In this document: one piece after another, positions 5,256 to 12,522 of the stretch
Layout of the letters: the number at the start of each line of letters is the position of its first letter
Position numbering within the stretch: the first letter of the stretch is position 1
Origin: a virus
Strand: one strand, 5' to 3'
Length of the DNA: 25,144 nucleotides
IMG/VR virus record: IMGVR_UViG_3300029787_000301
Span: 1-25,144 of that record
Translations under genes and position numbers: made by a program
Notes under the pieces: generated by a model
Databases searched by the model: none
Seen by the model: the letters and a program-made list of their open reading frames with translations, nothing else
What the model was told of the DNA's origin: nothing

Positions 5256-6776
5256 ATGAGCACAGAAAAATTTAAAAAAATATTTGAAGGTCTAGATAGG
5301 GCATATGGTCAGTACACACCGGGCGATATTAAAAACGGAAAGGTAGGAGGCAATGCAGTTACTAAAAGAGGTTTTGTATCAGATGCATTATGGGAAGATC
5401 ATCTTGCGGGTAAAGCGCCTAGTTTGGGAAGTATCCCCATTAGAGATGATAGCACTTGTTCTTGGGGTTGTATTGATGTTGATACTTATCCTTTAGATTA
5501 CAAAAAAGTAATTTCGAATATACGAAAAAATAATTTACCTCTCGTACCATGTCGTTCAAAGAGTGGTGGTGCACATTTATTTCTTTTTACAGAAGAACCA
5601 ATTGCAGCAGAGGATATGCGAAACAAATTAATGGAATTAGCTGGAGGGTTAGGTTATGGCGATTGTGAAATATTTCCAAAGCAAGTGGAACTTAATACGA
5701 CTAGGGGAGATACCGGGTCTTTTCTTAATTTACCTTATTTCAATAGTAGTAGTACCATGCGTTACGCTTTTCTCGATGATGGTAACGCTGCTTCGTTGGA
5801 TCAGTTCTTTGATATTTATGATCAGTATAAAATTAAAAAAGAAGATTTTGAAAAAATAAAAATAAAAGCAAAAAAGAAATCAGCTAACTTTGATGGACCA
5901 CCTTGTTTAGAAACGTTGATGAGAGATGGTATTGATGAGGGTGGACGTGATAATGTTTTGTATCACTACTCAGTGTATGCAAAAAAGAAATGGCCAGATG
6001 AATGGGAAGATAAGATTGGTGAGTTCAATAATAAATACATGAATAAACCTTTGTCTTATAAACAAGTAGATAAAACAATTAAACAACATCAGAAAACAGA
6101 TTACCAATACAAATGTAAAGACCAACCTATGTGCAGCTTTTGCAACGCACCAGAATGTCGTAAGAGAGAGTTTGGTATTGGTGGAGATTACGAACATAAA
6201 TTTAGTGATCTAAAAAAATATCAATCAGAAAATTCTATTTGGTATTTAACAATCGATGCAAAGACTGTGCGTGTAAATACAAAGCAATTGTATAATCAAA
6301 ATTTATTTATTGAGGCATGTCTAGACCAGGTAAACATTGTTTTAAATGAATTACCAAGACAAGAATGGAAAAGAAAAATTCAAGAGTTAGCTAATAATGT
6401 TGAAGTAATAGAGATGGGCGAGGACGTTACACTTGAAGGTAGATTTGATCAGCACTTACATGCATTTGTTAATGACCAAGGCAAAGCAATGACTCTTGAT
6501 GAATGTAACTATGGTAAAGCTTTTGAAGAGAATGATAGAATTTATTTTAAAATGGAATTCTTATTAGGTTATTTAGAAAAGCAAAGGTTCAGAGGTTTTG
6601 ATGCAACGAGAGTAGCTGCACGATTAAAAGAAAGAGATGCAAAATCAGTTGTTAAGAGAGTAGAAAAAAAGAATACGAGGTTATGGGAAATTGATAGTTT
6701 AACTTTTAAAAGAATAGATGCGTTGCCATTACCAAAAGAAGATAGTTCGGATGATGATGAAACTTTACCCTTCTAA
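5256..6776 (+). CDS. DNA primase, TOTE-type archaeo-eukaryotic primase family
   Basis: With ATG 5256 as start the protein has 506 residues. I choose it because AGGA lies five bases upstream (CAGGAATT), whereas in-frame ATGs at 5223 and 5229 have no ribosome binding site and fall inside the inverted repeats. The N-terminal domain has FKKIFEGLDRAYGQY, the metal-binding CIDVDTY (Asp74, Asp76), and CRSKSGGAHLFLF (Arg100 to His107), as in primases of TOTE conflict systems and many marine phages. A four-cysteine cluster follows (Cys287, 293, 296, 301), probably a zinc site. The C-terminal third is unassigned. The end is acidic (DSSDDDETLPF), like an SSB tail. It would lay down primers for the family A polymerase encoded downstream. 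Confidence 0.85.
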   Translation: MSTEKFKKIFEGLDRAYGQYTPGDIKNGKVGGNAVTKRGFVSDALWEDHLAGKAPSLGSIPIRDDSTCSWGCIDVDTYPLDYKKVISNIRKNNLPLVPCRSKSGGAHLFLFTEEPIAAEDMRNKLMELAGGLGYGDCEIFPKQVELNTTRGDTGSFLNLPYFNSSSTMRYAFLDDGNAASLDQFFDIYDQYKIKKEDFEKIKIKAKKKSANFDGPPCLETLMRDGIDEGGRDNVLYHYSVYAKKKWPDEWEDKIGEFNNKYMNKPLSYKQVDKTIKQHQKTDYQYKCKDQPMCSFCNAPECRKREFGIGGDYEHKFSDLKKYQSENSIWYLTIDAKTVRVNTKQLYNQNLFIEACLDQVNIVLNELPRQEWKRKIQELANNVEVIEMGEDVTLEGRFDQHLHAFVNDQGKAMTLDECNYGKAFEENDRIYFKMEFLLGYLEKQRFRGFDATRVAARLKERDAKSVVKRVEKKNTRLWEIDSLTFKRIDALPLPKEDSSDDDETLPF

Positions 6777-6784
6777 AAAACTTC

Positions 6785-6813
6785 TTGACTTTAATATCAA
6801 TGCGGGATATAAT
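6785..6813 (+). promoter_or_regulatory. sigma70 promoter inside the replication block
   Basis: TTGACT (6785-6790), a 17-base spacer and TATAAT (6808-6813) form a near-consensus sigma70 promoter in the 66-base gap after the primase. Transcription would start near 6820 and serve the 75-residue gene and the methyltransferase behind it. It is the best match to a housekeeping promoter that I see on the plus strand. Confidence 0.75.
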
Positions 6814-6842
6814 GAGATATCATTTTAAACAAAGGAGTGAAA

Positions 6843-7070
6843 ATGAAACTATCAAAAGAAGTATATAATTACATTTTAGAATGTATTGCTTTAGAAGATA
6901 ACAGTTGGAATGATGAGATCGAATTCTCATTTCCAATGAAAGAAGAAGCTATTAAATGGATTAAAGCTACTTGGGAAAAACAAGAAAAAGCTAAATTAAA
7001 AAAATTAAAAGATCCGAAAAAAAGATTAGAAGAGTGGTATGCTAAAAACAATGTGAAGATAGGCATATGA
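6843..7070 (+). CDS. small charged hypothetical protein
   Basis: This gene encodes 75 residues from ATG 6843; the ribosome binding site AAAGGAG (6831-6837) excludes an in-frame GTG at 6837. The first half is acidic and the second a Lys-rich helix (KQEKAKLKKLKD and onward), so it is probably an all-helical protein. No family is recognised. It lies directly behind a strong promoter and its stop overlaps the methyltransferase start as ATGA, so the two are likely coupled. A role in methylation or in countering a host nuclease is possible from position only. Confidence 0.7.
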   Translation: MKLSKEVYNYILECIALEDNSWNDEIEFSFPMKEEAIKWIKATWEKQEKAKLKKLKDPKKRLEEWYAKNNVKIGI

Positions 7071-7942
7071 AATTACAACACTTAGATTTATTTAGTGGTA
7101 TCGGTGGCTTCAGTTTAGGACTTGAAGCCACTGGAGGTTTTGAAACAAAAGCATTTTGTGACATTGAAAAATATCCAAGACAAGTGCTGCAAAAACATTG
7201 GCCTCATGTTAAACAATATGAAGATATAAAGGAATTGAATTATGAAAGACTCAAAGCAGATGGAATTGATTCCATCGACATCATCACTGGAGGATACCCT
7301 TGCCAACCTTTCTCCATCGCAGGTAGAAAAAAAGGTGAAGAAGATCCGAGACACCTCTGGCCAGAGTATTTTAGACTTGTCAAAGAACTCAGACCAACTT
7401 GGGTTATTGGAGAAAATGTTAGTGGACACATTAAACTCGGTCTCGACACCGTTATCAAGGACTTGGAGAGTGAAGACTACTCCGTTAGGCCGTTTAGTAT
7501 TTCAGCTTCGAGCATCGGTGCCAACCACCAAAGAGAAAGAATCTGGATATTGGCGCACTCCAGACGCTCACAGTGGCCGAGGGCCGAGCAGCGAGGAGAG
7601 AATGAAAATGAAACTAGAAAAGAAAATGCCAATCAGTTTGAACGATCAAGTAGCACATCCGAAGTTGATGTGGCCAACACCAACGACGAGAGATTACAAA
7701 GACAGTGGCAAAGCCGTAATCAATTCACACCGAGATTCAATTCTTCCCGTGAGAGTAGCGAAGAAGGACAAGGAACAGTGGGTCAAGGGTGGTGGGAGTC
7801 TGAACCCAACATGGGTAGAGTGGCTCATGGGATACCCAAAAGGGTGGACCGACTTAAATCATTAGGTAATAGTTTGGTACCACAGATACCTTACTACATA
7901 GGGAAGACAATTTTAGAGGTGATGGCGATTGAGAAAAAATAA
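7067..7942 (+). CDS. C5-cytosine DNA methyltransferase
   Basis: This 291-residue protein has the ordered motifs of m5C methyltransferases: motif I HLDLFSGIGGFSLGLE (about 5-20, AdoMet binding), motif IV GGYPCQPFS with catalytic Cys79, motif VI GENV (Glu116), motif VIII NHQRERIWI (about 154-162) and motif X GNSLVPQI (Gly267 onward). The target-recognition region between VIII and X (about 163-262) is low in hydrophobic residues and rich in Arg, Glu, Ser and Asn, and it is exactly where a second protein is encoded in the +1 frame. It probably methylates cytosine in phage DNA to escape host restriction or regulate replication. The start ATG overlaps the upstream stop as ATGA. All catalytic motifs are intact. 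The target is unknown. Confidence 0.93.
   Translation: MKLQHLDLFSGIGGFSLGLEATGGFETKAFCDIEKYPRQVLQKHWPHVKQYEDIKELNYERLKADGIDSIDIITGGYPCQPFSIAGRKKGEEDPRHLWPEYFRLVKELRPTWVIGENVSGHIKLGLDTVIKDLESEDYSVRPFSISASSIGANHQRERIWILAHSRRSQWPRAEQRGENENETRKENANQFERSSSTSEVDVANTNDERLQRQWQSRNQFTPRFNSSRESSEEGQGTVGQGWWESEPNMGRVAHGIPKRVDRLKSLGNSLVPQIPYYIGKTILEVMAIEKK
7242..7865 (+). CDS. overlapping +1-frame protein inside the methyltransferase gene (LNPxWVEWLMG-type phage protein)
   Basis: A 207-residue frame lies wholly within the methyltransferase gene, shifted +1. It has its own ribosome binding site, AAAGGA at 7228-7233, eight bases before ATG 7242. The translation is not random: LSRTWRVKTTPLGRLVFQL, a YWRTPDAHSG segment, WPTPTTRDYKDSG, and a C-terminus LNPTWVEWLMGYPKGWTDL (from residue 187). 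I recall free-standing phage proteins near cytosine methyltransferases with the same order of elements (TW..k.tp.gr..FqL, WpTPta.D, LNP.WVEWLMG.P.GWT). Both frames therefore match known families over the same bases. The last motif is the +1 reading of the methyltransferase motif X region. Function unknown; an accessory to methylation is the obvious guess. Alternative: a chance open frame, unlikely given the motifs. Confidence 0.75.
   Translation: MKDSKQMELIPSTSSLEDTLANLSPSQVEKKVKKIRDTSGQSILDLSKNSDQLGLLEKMLVDTLNSVSTPLSRTWRVKTTPLGRLVFQLRASVPTTKEKESGYWRTPDAHSGRGPSSEERMKMKLEKKMPISLNDQVAHPKLMWPTPTTRDYKDSGKAVINSHRDSILPVRVAKKDKEQWVKGGGSLNPTWVEWLMGYPKGWTDLNH
7571..7592 (+). repeat. long variant of the dispersed GC-rich motif
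   Basis: CAGTGGCC followed two bases later by GGGCCGAGC resembles 11908-11929 (CAGTGGCC, two bases, GGGCCGTGC) at nearly every position. It lies in the dual-coding part of the methyltransferase gene, where both frames constrain the bases, so it is a weaker case than the others. Confidence 0.3.
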
Positions 7943-7996
7943 AAATGACTGTGTTAAGTGTGTAATGCTTGTCATACAATTAAAAGGAGGTAATGA

Positions 7997-8179
7997 ATGG
8001 AGAAATTAATTAAAGAAACTTTAGCAATAGCTGCAAGACTTGTAACTAAAGCAGATAGTAGAAACATGAAGTTAACAAAAAGAATGTTAGTGGATGATCT
8101 TAAATTAATTAGATTAAATTTATTATTATTGGAGGATGAATACAATGGTTCTACAAGACAGTCAAAGTCAAAAGATTAA
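7997..8179 (+). CDS. small helical hypothetical protein
   Basis: This gene encodes 60 residues. The ribosome binding site AGGAGG (7985-7990), six bases before ATG 7997, is excellent. The sequence is an Ile/Leu/Lys-rich helical protein (LAIAARLVTK, DDLKLIRLNLLLLEDEY) with a polar tail. No family is recognised. Its last 35 bases overlap the start of the helicase gene, and the GGAGG used by the helicase lies in its codons for the LLEDE segment, so the pair is coupled. It may be a helicase partner, judged from position only. Confidence 0.65.
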   Translation: MEKLIKETLAIAARLVTKADSRNMKLTKRMLVDDLKLIRLNLLLLEDEYNGSTRQSKSKD

Positions 8180-9686
8180 AATAGTTTTTGGTCCACCTGG
8201 TACAGGGAAGACAACGCATCTTCTCAGTATCGTTGAATCAGAATTACAAAAAGGAACTCCACCAGATCGAATAGGATATTTTGCTTTTACAAAAAAAGCT
8301 GCAAGAGAGGCAGTGACGAGAGCAATGGAGAAATTTAATTTGGATCGTAAAAGTTTTAAATATTTTCGTACATTACATAGCATGGCATTCTTAATGTTAG
8401 GATTAAAAAATGCTGATGTTATGGATGACGATGATTACAAAGCAGCTTCTGATTACTTACAAGTTAAATTAATTAATCCAAATAAATCAGTAGATGAGTT
8501 AGGTATTTCATTACCACAAGATCCATATTTAAAAATAATTGATCAAGCAAAAATAAAAAATGTATCTTTATCAAATGAGTTTATGCGTAGTGGTGAACAC
8601 ATTCAAGGTGGCTTTGAAAAGCTACAACAAATAGATAAAGGGCTAGAGCAATATAAAAACAAACATAGTTTATTTAATTTTACTGACATGATTGTAGAAT
8701 TTAATAAACAAAAAAGCTGTCCTAAATTTGAAGTTGTTATTATTGATGAGGCGCAGGATCTTAGTTTTATTCAATGGCAAATGACAGAGATACTTATTCG
8801 TAATTCAAAACGAGCTTACATTGCAGGAGATGATGATCAAGCAATATTTGATTGGGCTGGTGCTGATACAAAAAGATTAGGATTAATTGGTGGAGAAAGA
8901 GAAATATTAACACAGTCTTACCGAGTGCCGAGAGCCGTGCACCATGTAGCAGATAACTTGATTAGTAAAGTTAATGATCGTGTACAAAAAGATTGGAATC
9001 CAAAAGAAGAAGAAGGAATAGTGCAGCGTCATCGTATGCGATTCAATAACCAAATAGATTTAACAAATGGATCGTGGTTAATTTTAGCAAGAACTAATTA
9101 TGTATTGGATCAAATAGCAGATGATTTAAAATACCAAGGATTGTTCTATGAATATAAAAATAGATCTTCTATTTCTGATCGTATGATCAGAGCCATACAA
9201 GGATGGAATAATTTAAAAGAAGGAAATGAGATAGATGTATTTGCAGCACAAGATATTTATTATTACATGAGTGGTAATGGTAATATAGAACATGGTCATA
9301 AAGAAGCCATAAAGACAGCGAGTGAAGAAGTTAAATATAATTACGAATCATTGGTCGTGGGGCATGGTTTAAATGCTGATATTAATAGTGAATGGAACAT
9401 TGCATTAGATAGAATACCAGAATCGATGCAACGTTATATCAATGCAGCATTGCGCAGATCATCCTTTAATACATCGAAAAATATAAAATTATCTACGATT
9501 CATGCATCTAAGGGTGGCGAAGCAGACAATGTTATGGTATTAAAAGACTTACCACGGAAGGCAGATTTAAGTCTTTCGCAAAAAAGAGATGATGAGAGGA
9601 GAGTGTTTTACGTTGCTACAACAAGAGCAAAAAAATCTTTACACATTATCGAGAGTCAATCCAACAGAGAGTTTACAGAATTATGA
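8145..9686 (+). CDS. UvrD/Rep-like superfamily 1 DNA helicase
   Basis: This 513-residue protein carries SF1A helicase motifs in order: Walker A GPPGTGKTT (16-24), motif Ia (YFAFTKKAA), motif II VVIIDEAQDLS, motif III AGDDDQAIFDWAGAD, motif IV LTQSYRVP, motif V STIHASKGGEAD and motif VI FYVATTRAKKSL. It would be a 3'-to-5' translocase working in replication or recombination. I start it at ATG 8145: GGAGG (8131-8135) is nine bases upstream, while the in-frame ATG 8136 directly abuts that element. The protein is shorter than bacterial UvrD (about 720), with reduced 1B/2B subdomains, as in other phages. Its stop overlaps the next start as ATGA. Confidence 0.92.
   Translation: MVLQDSQSQKIKIVFGPPGTGKTTHLLSIVESELQKGTPPDRIGYFAFTKKAAREAVTRAMEKFNLDRKSFKYFRTLHSMAFLMLGLKNADVMDDDDYKAASDYLQVKLINPNKSVDELGISLPQDPYLKIIDQAKIKNVSLSNEFMRSGEHIQGGFEKLQQIDKGLEQYKNKHSLFNFTDMIVEFNKQKSCPKFEVVIIDEAQDLSFIQWQMTEILIRNSKRAYIAGDDDQAIFDWAGADTKRLGLIGGEREILTQSYRVPRAVHHVADNLISKVNDRVQKDWNPKEEEGIVQRHRMRFNNQIDLTNGSWLILARTNYVLDQIADDLKYQGLFYEYKNRSSISDRMIRAIQGWNNLKEGNEIDVFAAQDIYYYMSGNGNIEHGHKEAIKTASEEVKYNYESLVVGHGLNADINSEWNIALDRIPESMQRYINAALRRSSFNTSKNIKLSTIHASKGGEADNVMVLKDLPRKADLSLSQKRDDERRVFYVATTRAKKSLHIIESQSNREFTEL
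8930..8944 (+). repeat. CCGTGnnCCA motif copy
   Basis: The sequence gagagccgtgcacca is an exact match to CCGTGnnCCA inside the helicase gene; GCC GTG CAC encodes Ala-Val-His. It shares an identical 11-mer with 4670-4680, and its upstream CCGAGAGCCGTGCA matches 12376-12389. Confidence 0.5.
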
Positions 9687-9949
9687 TCTGTGAAAATATT
9701 TTAGAACAAGCAAAAGAATTAGTTGGAGGTGATCGCCAAGAAGACTACGGCGATAAGCTTACCAATCATGAGAACATTGCTGCATTGTGGTCGATTTTCC
9801 TCCGCAAAAAATTAACACCCCATGATGTAGCAATGTGTATGGCTTTAGTTAAAGTGGCTAGACTAATGCATGCACATAAATCAGACAGCTATGTAGACTT
9901 GGCGGCCTATGCAGCTATTGCAGGGGAAATAGATGAGCGAACGAAGTGA
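9683..9949 (+). CDS. DUF6378-like phage protein
   Basis: This gene encodes 88 residues. The pattern GGDRQEDYGDKLTNHENIA, LWSIFL, a DVAMCMALVKVARL helix and SYVDLAAYAAIAGE is that of a short all-alpha protein very common in tailed phages, which I associate with the DUF6378 name. The arrangement of acidic residues on helices recalls MazG-type nucleotide pyrophosphohydrolases, but the classical ExxE...ExxD set is not clear, so an activity on nucleotides is a suggestion only. Its start overlaps the helicase stop as ATGA and its stop overlaps the polymerase start as GTGA, placing it in the core replication operon. Confidence 0.8.
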   Translation: MICENILEQAKELVGGDRQEDYGDKLTNHENIAALWSIFLRKKLTPHDVAMCMALVKVARLMHAHKSDSYVDLAAYAAIAGEIDERTK

Positions 9950-11826
9950 GACAACCTTCTCTTTTCCAAACTCCAAGTGAGTGGCTACCACCAGAAGGGG
10001 TGCCAAATTTAAGTGAGGCGAAAGAGATAGCCATTGATCTAGAAACAAAAGATGATGGTATAAAAAATGGTGTGGGCCCAGGATGGGCTACTAAACAAGG
10101 AAGAGTTATTGGTGTTGCGTTGGCCGTGGATGGATGGGAAGGATACTATCCTATAGCACATGAAGGTGGTGGTAACTTTGATCAAAATGTTTTTCTTAAC
10201 CAGCTTAAACCTATTTTAGAATTACCTTGTGATAAAATATTTCACAATGCCATGTATGATGTTGGATGGTTAGATGCTTTAGGATTAAAAGTGCACGGCA
10301 AAATAATAGATACGATGATTGCTGCACCTTTAGTAAATGAAAATAGATTTAATTATTCTCTTAAAGATTTATCAAAAGAATATGTTGGTGAAACAAAATC
10401 AGAATCTTTATTGTATGAAGCTGCAAAAGAATGGGGTGTAGATGCAAAGAGTGAGATGTGGAAACTACCACCGATGTATGTTGGTCCTTATGCTGAACAA
10501 GACGCTGCAGTTACTTTAAAGTTATGGAAAGCATTACAACTAAAGATAACTCAAGAAGAGTTATTAAATATTTTTAACACAGAATCAGAATTGTTTCATG
10601 TTCTATTCGCTATGAAAAAGAAAGGAGTGCGCATTGATACAGAAAAAGCAGAACGTATTAAAAAAGATTTTGAAAATTCAGAGAAGAAGATATTATCTAG
10701 CTTATATAAAGCATGTGGTTTTGAGGTGGAGATACTTGCTCCATTATCAATTGCAAAAGCTTTTGATAAACTTAAAATAAGATATAACAGAACACCAACA
10801 GGTTTACCTAGCTTTGATAAAAACTTTTTAGCAACGCATTCTAATCCGTTTGCACAGAATATAGTAAAAGCAAGAGAGTTAAATAAAGCAAGAACAACAT
10901 TTATAGATTCTATTTTAAAACATTCTTATCGTGGTCGCATACATGCAGATGTAAATCAACTACGTTCGGAGACAGGTGGTACAATATCAGGAAGATTAAG
11001 CATGCAAAACCCTAACTTGCAGCAGATACCAGCTCGTAATAAAGATATAGGTCCTAAAATAAGGGAAATATTTGTGCCAGAAAAAGGTGAAGAGTGGGGA
11101 TGTTTTGACTATTCACAACAAGAGCCTCGTCTTCTTATACATTATGGAGCCTTGGTTAGTGAGGTGTCTGATTGGGATGTTGCTTCTGTAAAAAAATTAT
11201 TAAATGATTATAATAATAAACCAGACACTGATTTTCATCAAGTCGTTGCTGATATGGCAGGTATAGATCGTAAACAAGCCAAGACAATTAATCTTGGTAT
11301 GATGTATGGTATGGGTAAAGGTAAACTTGGATCTCAATTAGGATTAGATAGAGAAGATGTTGATGATATTTTTAAACAATATCATTCTACAGTTCCTTTT
11401 GTAAAAGTATTAACAGAAGGCACGATGGGTAGAGCACAGAAAGCAGGATTCATCAGAACAATATTAGGACGTAAATGTCGTTTTGATTTATGGGAACCAT
11501 CTTCTTATGGTATTCATAAACCATTGTCATTTAAAGATGCTGAAGCAGAATACGGTGGTATGAATAGAATACGACGTGCTTGGACATACAAAGCTTTGAA
11601 TAGATTGATTCAAGGATCCGCTGCCGATCAAACAAAGAAAGCAATGATAGATGTTTTTAAAGAAGGTATTACACCTTTAATTCAAGTACATGATGAACTA
11701 GATATTTCTGTATATTCTGAAGAACAAAAGAAAAAAGTTATTGAGATTATGCAAAGCTCTGTGCCATTAAGAGTTCCTTGTAAAGTAGACTGCGAGGTAG
11801 GTCCTTCGTGGGGAGAAATTGAATAG
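9946..11826 (+). CDS. polA: family A DNA polymerase with 3'-5' exonuclease domain
   Basis: This 626-residue protein starts at GTG 9946, which overlaps the upstream stop as GTGA. The N-terminal DnaQ-like exonuclease has Asp31 and Glu33 (DLET), Asp105 (HNAMYDVGW) and Asp186 (YAEQDAAVT), so all expected acidic residues are present and proofreading should be active. The polymerase part has SGRLSMQNPNLQQIP, motif A DYSQQEPRLL (Asp388; the usual Ile-Glu-Leu is Gln-Glu-Pro, as in many phage enzymes), motif B RKQAKTINLGMMYG (Arg442, Lys446, Tyr454) and motif C VHDELD (His582, Asp583, Glu584). There is no 5'-3' nuclease domain. It is the replicative polymerase. Tyr at position 454 rather than Phe is usual for phage family A enzymes. 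Confidence 0.96.
   Translation: MRQPSLFQTPSEWLPPEGVPNLSEAKEIAIDLETKDDGIKNGVGPGWATKQGRVIGVALAVDGWEGYYPIAHEGGGNFDQNVFLNQLKPILELPCDKIFHNAMYDVGWLDALGLKVHGKIIDTMIAAPLVNENRFNYSLKDLSKEYVGETKSESLLYEAAKEWGVDAKSEMWKLPPMYVGPYAEQDAAVTLKLWKALQLKITQEELLNIFNTESELFHVLFAMKKKGVRIDTEKAERIKKDFENSEKKILSSLYKACGFEVEILAPLSIAKAFDKLKIRYNRTPTGLPSFDKNFLATHSNPFAQNIVKARELNKARTTFIDSILKHSYRGRIHADVNQLRSETGGTISGRLSMQNPNLQQIPARNKDIGPKIREIFVPEKGEEWGCFDYSQQEPRLLIHYGALVSEVSDWDVASVKKLLNDYNNKPDTDFHQVVADMAGIDRKQAKTINLGMMYGMGKGKLGSQLGLDREDVDDIFKQYHSTVPFVKVLTEGTMGRAQKAGFIRTILGRKCRFDLWEPSSYGIHKPLSFKDAEAEYGGMNRIRRAWTYKALNRLIQGSAADQTKKAMIDVFKEGITPLIQVHDELDISVYSEEQKKKVIEIMQSSVPLRVPCKVDCEVGPSWGEIE
10119..10133 (+). repeat. GTTGGCCGTG copy of the dispersed motif
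   Basis: The sequence gttggccgtggatgg shares cgttggccgtg with the copy at 22932-22942 but lacks the CCA end. It encodes Leu-Ala-Val with TTG GCC GTG in a gene that mostly uses A/T-ending codons. Confidence 0.4.
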
Positions 11827-12109
11827 AAAGCAAAAGGTTGGTTTTCTAAACCATCTTGTAGCCATGCACTGGCTAACGAAAAGAAATTACTACGTTTTTC
11901 ATAATATCAGTGGCCTTGGGCCGTGCGACTTGATTGCTTTAAATGATAGAGGAAACACGATAAAGATAGATGTAAAGAGCGAAAGCATAAGAAAAACAGG
12001 CACACATGCTGGTCATAAGATAAGAAGAATGACTACAAAACTACAGAAAAAAATGGGTATAAAATTACTTATGGTAACTAAAGAAGGAAAGTGCTACTTC
12101 TATAAGTGA
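11819..12109 (+). CDS. small PD-(D/E)XK-like nuclease
   Basis: This gene encodes 96 residues, read from a TTG at 11819 that overlaps the polymerase stop; GGGGAG lies just upstream. The layout fits a minimal PD-(D/E)XK fold: helix FLNHLVAMHWLTKRNY, strand VFHN, an Asp in GPCDLIAL (about residue 37), then IKIDVKSES with the Asp-x-Lys pair (about 51-53), and a basic region. Enzymes of this type in phages act as Holliday junction resolvases or repair nucleases, and a place right after the polymerase agrees. The assignment rests on the short D...DxK signature. Codons 31-36 include a GGCCTTGGGCCGTG motif copy. An ATG at 11864 is in frame but would remove part of the first helix. Confidence 0.65.
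   Translation: MNRKQKVGFLNHLVAMHWLTKRNYYVFHNISGLGPCDLIALNDRGNTIKIDVKSESIRKTGTHAGHKIRRMTTKLQKKMGIKLLMVTKEGKCYFYK
11908..11929 (+). repeat. long variant of the dispersed GC-rich motif
   Basis: CAGTGGCCTT followed by GGGCCGTGCGAC combines both forms of the motif: the octamer GGCCTTGG and the GCCGTG core. It links the GGCCTTGG copies at 202 and 633 with the CCGTG copies elsewhere. Confidence 0.45.
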
Positions 12110-12327
12110 TGATTAAAATATGGTTACTTATATCAATGATCTCTATGCCCGGAATGCCTTCGGTAAAACATACGGCTGAGTTATACTTTGATCAAGAGAA
12201 GTGTGAAGCAAGACGTATCGTAATGGAAAATAGTATTCATGATATGGCTGCTGAACAAGGAATAAATCCTGTCTATACACAGACGTGGTGTTTAGAATCT
12301 AATATGTTTGTGATGAAAGCTACTTAA
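12109..12327 (+). CDS. small secreted or membrane-anchored hypothetical protein
   Basis: This gene encodes 72 residues from ATG 12109, which overlaps the upstream stop as TGATG. The N-terminus (MIKIWLLISMISMPGMP) is a short positive end followed by a hydrophobic segment, like a signal peptide. The rest has two Cys residues (about 28 and 63) that could pair outside the cytoplasm, with EARRIVME and VYTQTWCLES segments. Small exported proteins of this form occur at the end of phage replication or lysis blocks, but no lysis enzyme is visible in this window, so the role is open. It ends the rightward block and overlaps the convergent gene by 8 bases. Confidence 0.6.
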   Translation: MIKIWLLISMISMPGMPSVKHTAELYFDQEKCEARRIVMENSIHDMAAEQGINPVYTQTWCLESNMFVMKAT

Positions 12328-12520
12328 TAGCTTGATCTATTTTGTCATTAATTGCTACAACATTTGCTTCAATGACCGAGAGCCGTGCATCGATACGCAA
12401 CATATCTAAATCTTTTATCTTATTTTCATTGGCAACGACTCTATTTACTAACATCCCATAACTGTAGATAACAGTTATACCTGCAATAATAACTGCGGTG
12501 ATGTTAACTTTTTTAATCAT
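12320..12520 (-). CDS. membrane-anchored coiled-coil peptide
   Basis: This gene encodes 66 residues. A Lys-Lys-containing N-terminus leads into one membrane helix (about residues 7-23, ITAVIIAGITVIYSYGM), followed by a heptad-like region (ENKIKDLDMLRIDARLSVIEANVVAINDKIDQ), giving a membrane-anchored coiled coil. This resembles holin-accessory or spanin-like small phage proteins, or a virion-membrane component, without a decisive motif. It is the last gene of the leftward virion block; AGGA lies immediately before the start, within the preceding stop region. The plus-strand complement contains a GAGAGCCGTGCA motif copy. Confidence 0.6.
   Translation of the reverse strand: MIKKVNITAVIIAGITVIYSYGMLVNRVVANENKIKDLDMLRIDARLSVIEANVVAINDKIDQAIK
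12375..12391 (+). repeat. GAGAGCCGTGCA copy of the dispersed motif
   Basis: The plus strand reads accgagagccgtgcatc, matching 8927-8942 at nearly every position. The gene here is on the minus strand, so this copy too is oriented independently of its gene. Confidence 0.4.
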
Positions 12521-12522
12521 TC

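Noticed and set aside
7115-7458. Minus-strand frames inside the methyltransferase gene
   Set aside because: No family resemblance and no ribosome binding site. Long open antisense frames are common in coding DNA; only the +1 plus-strand frame shows real motifs.
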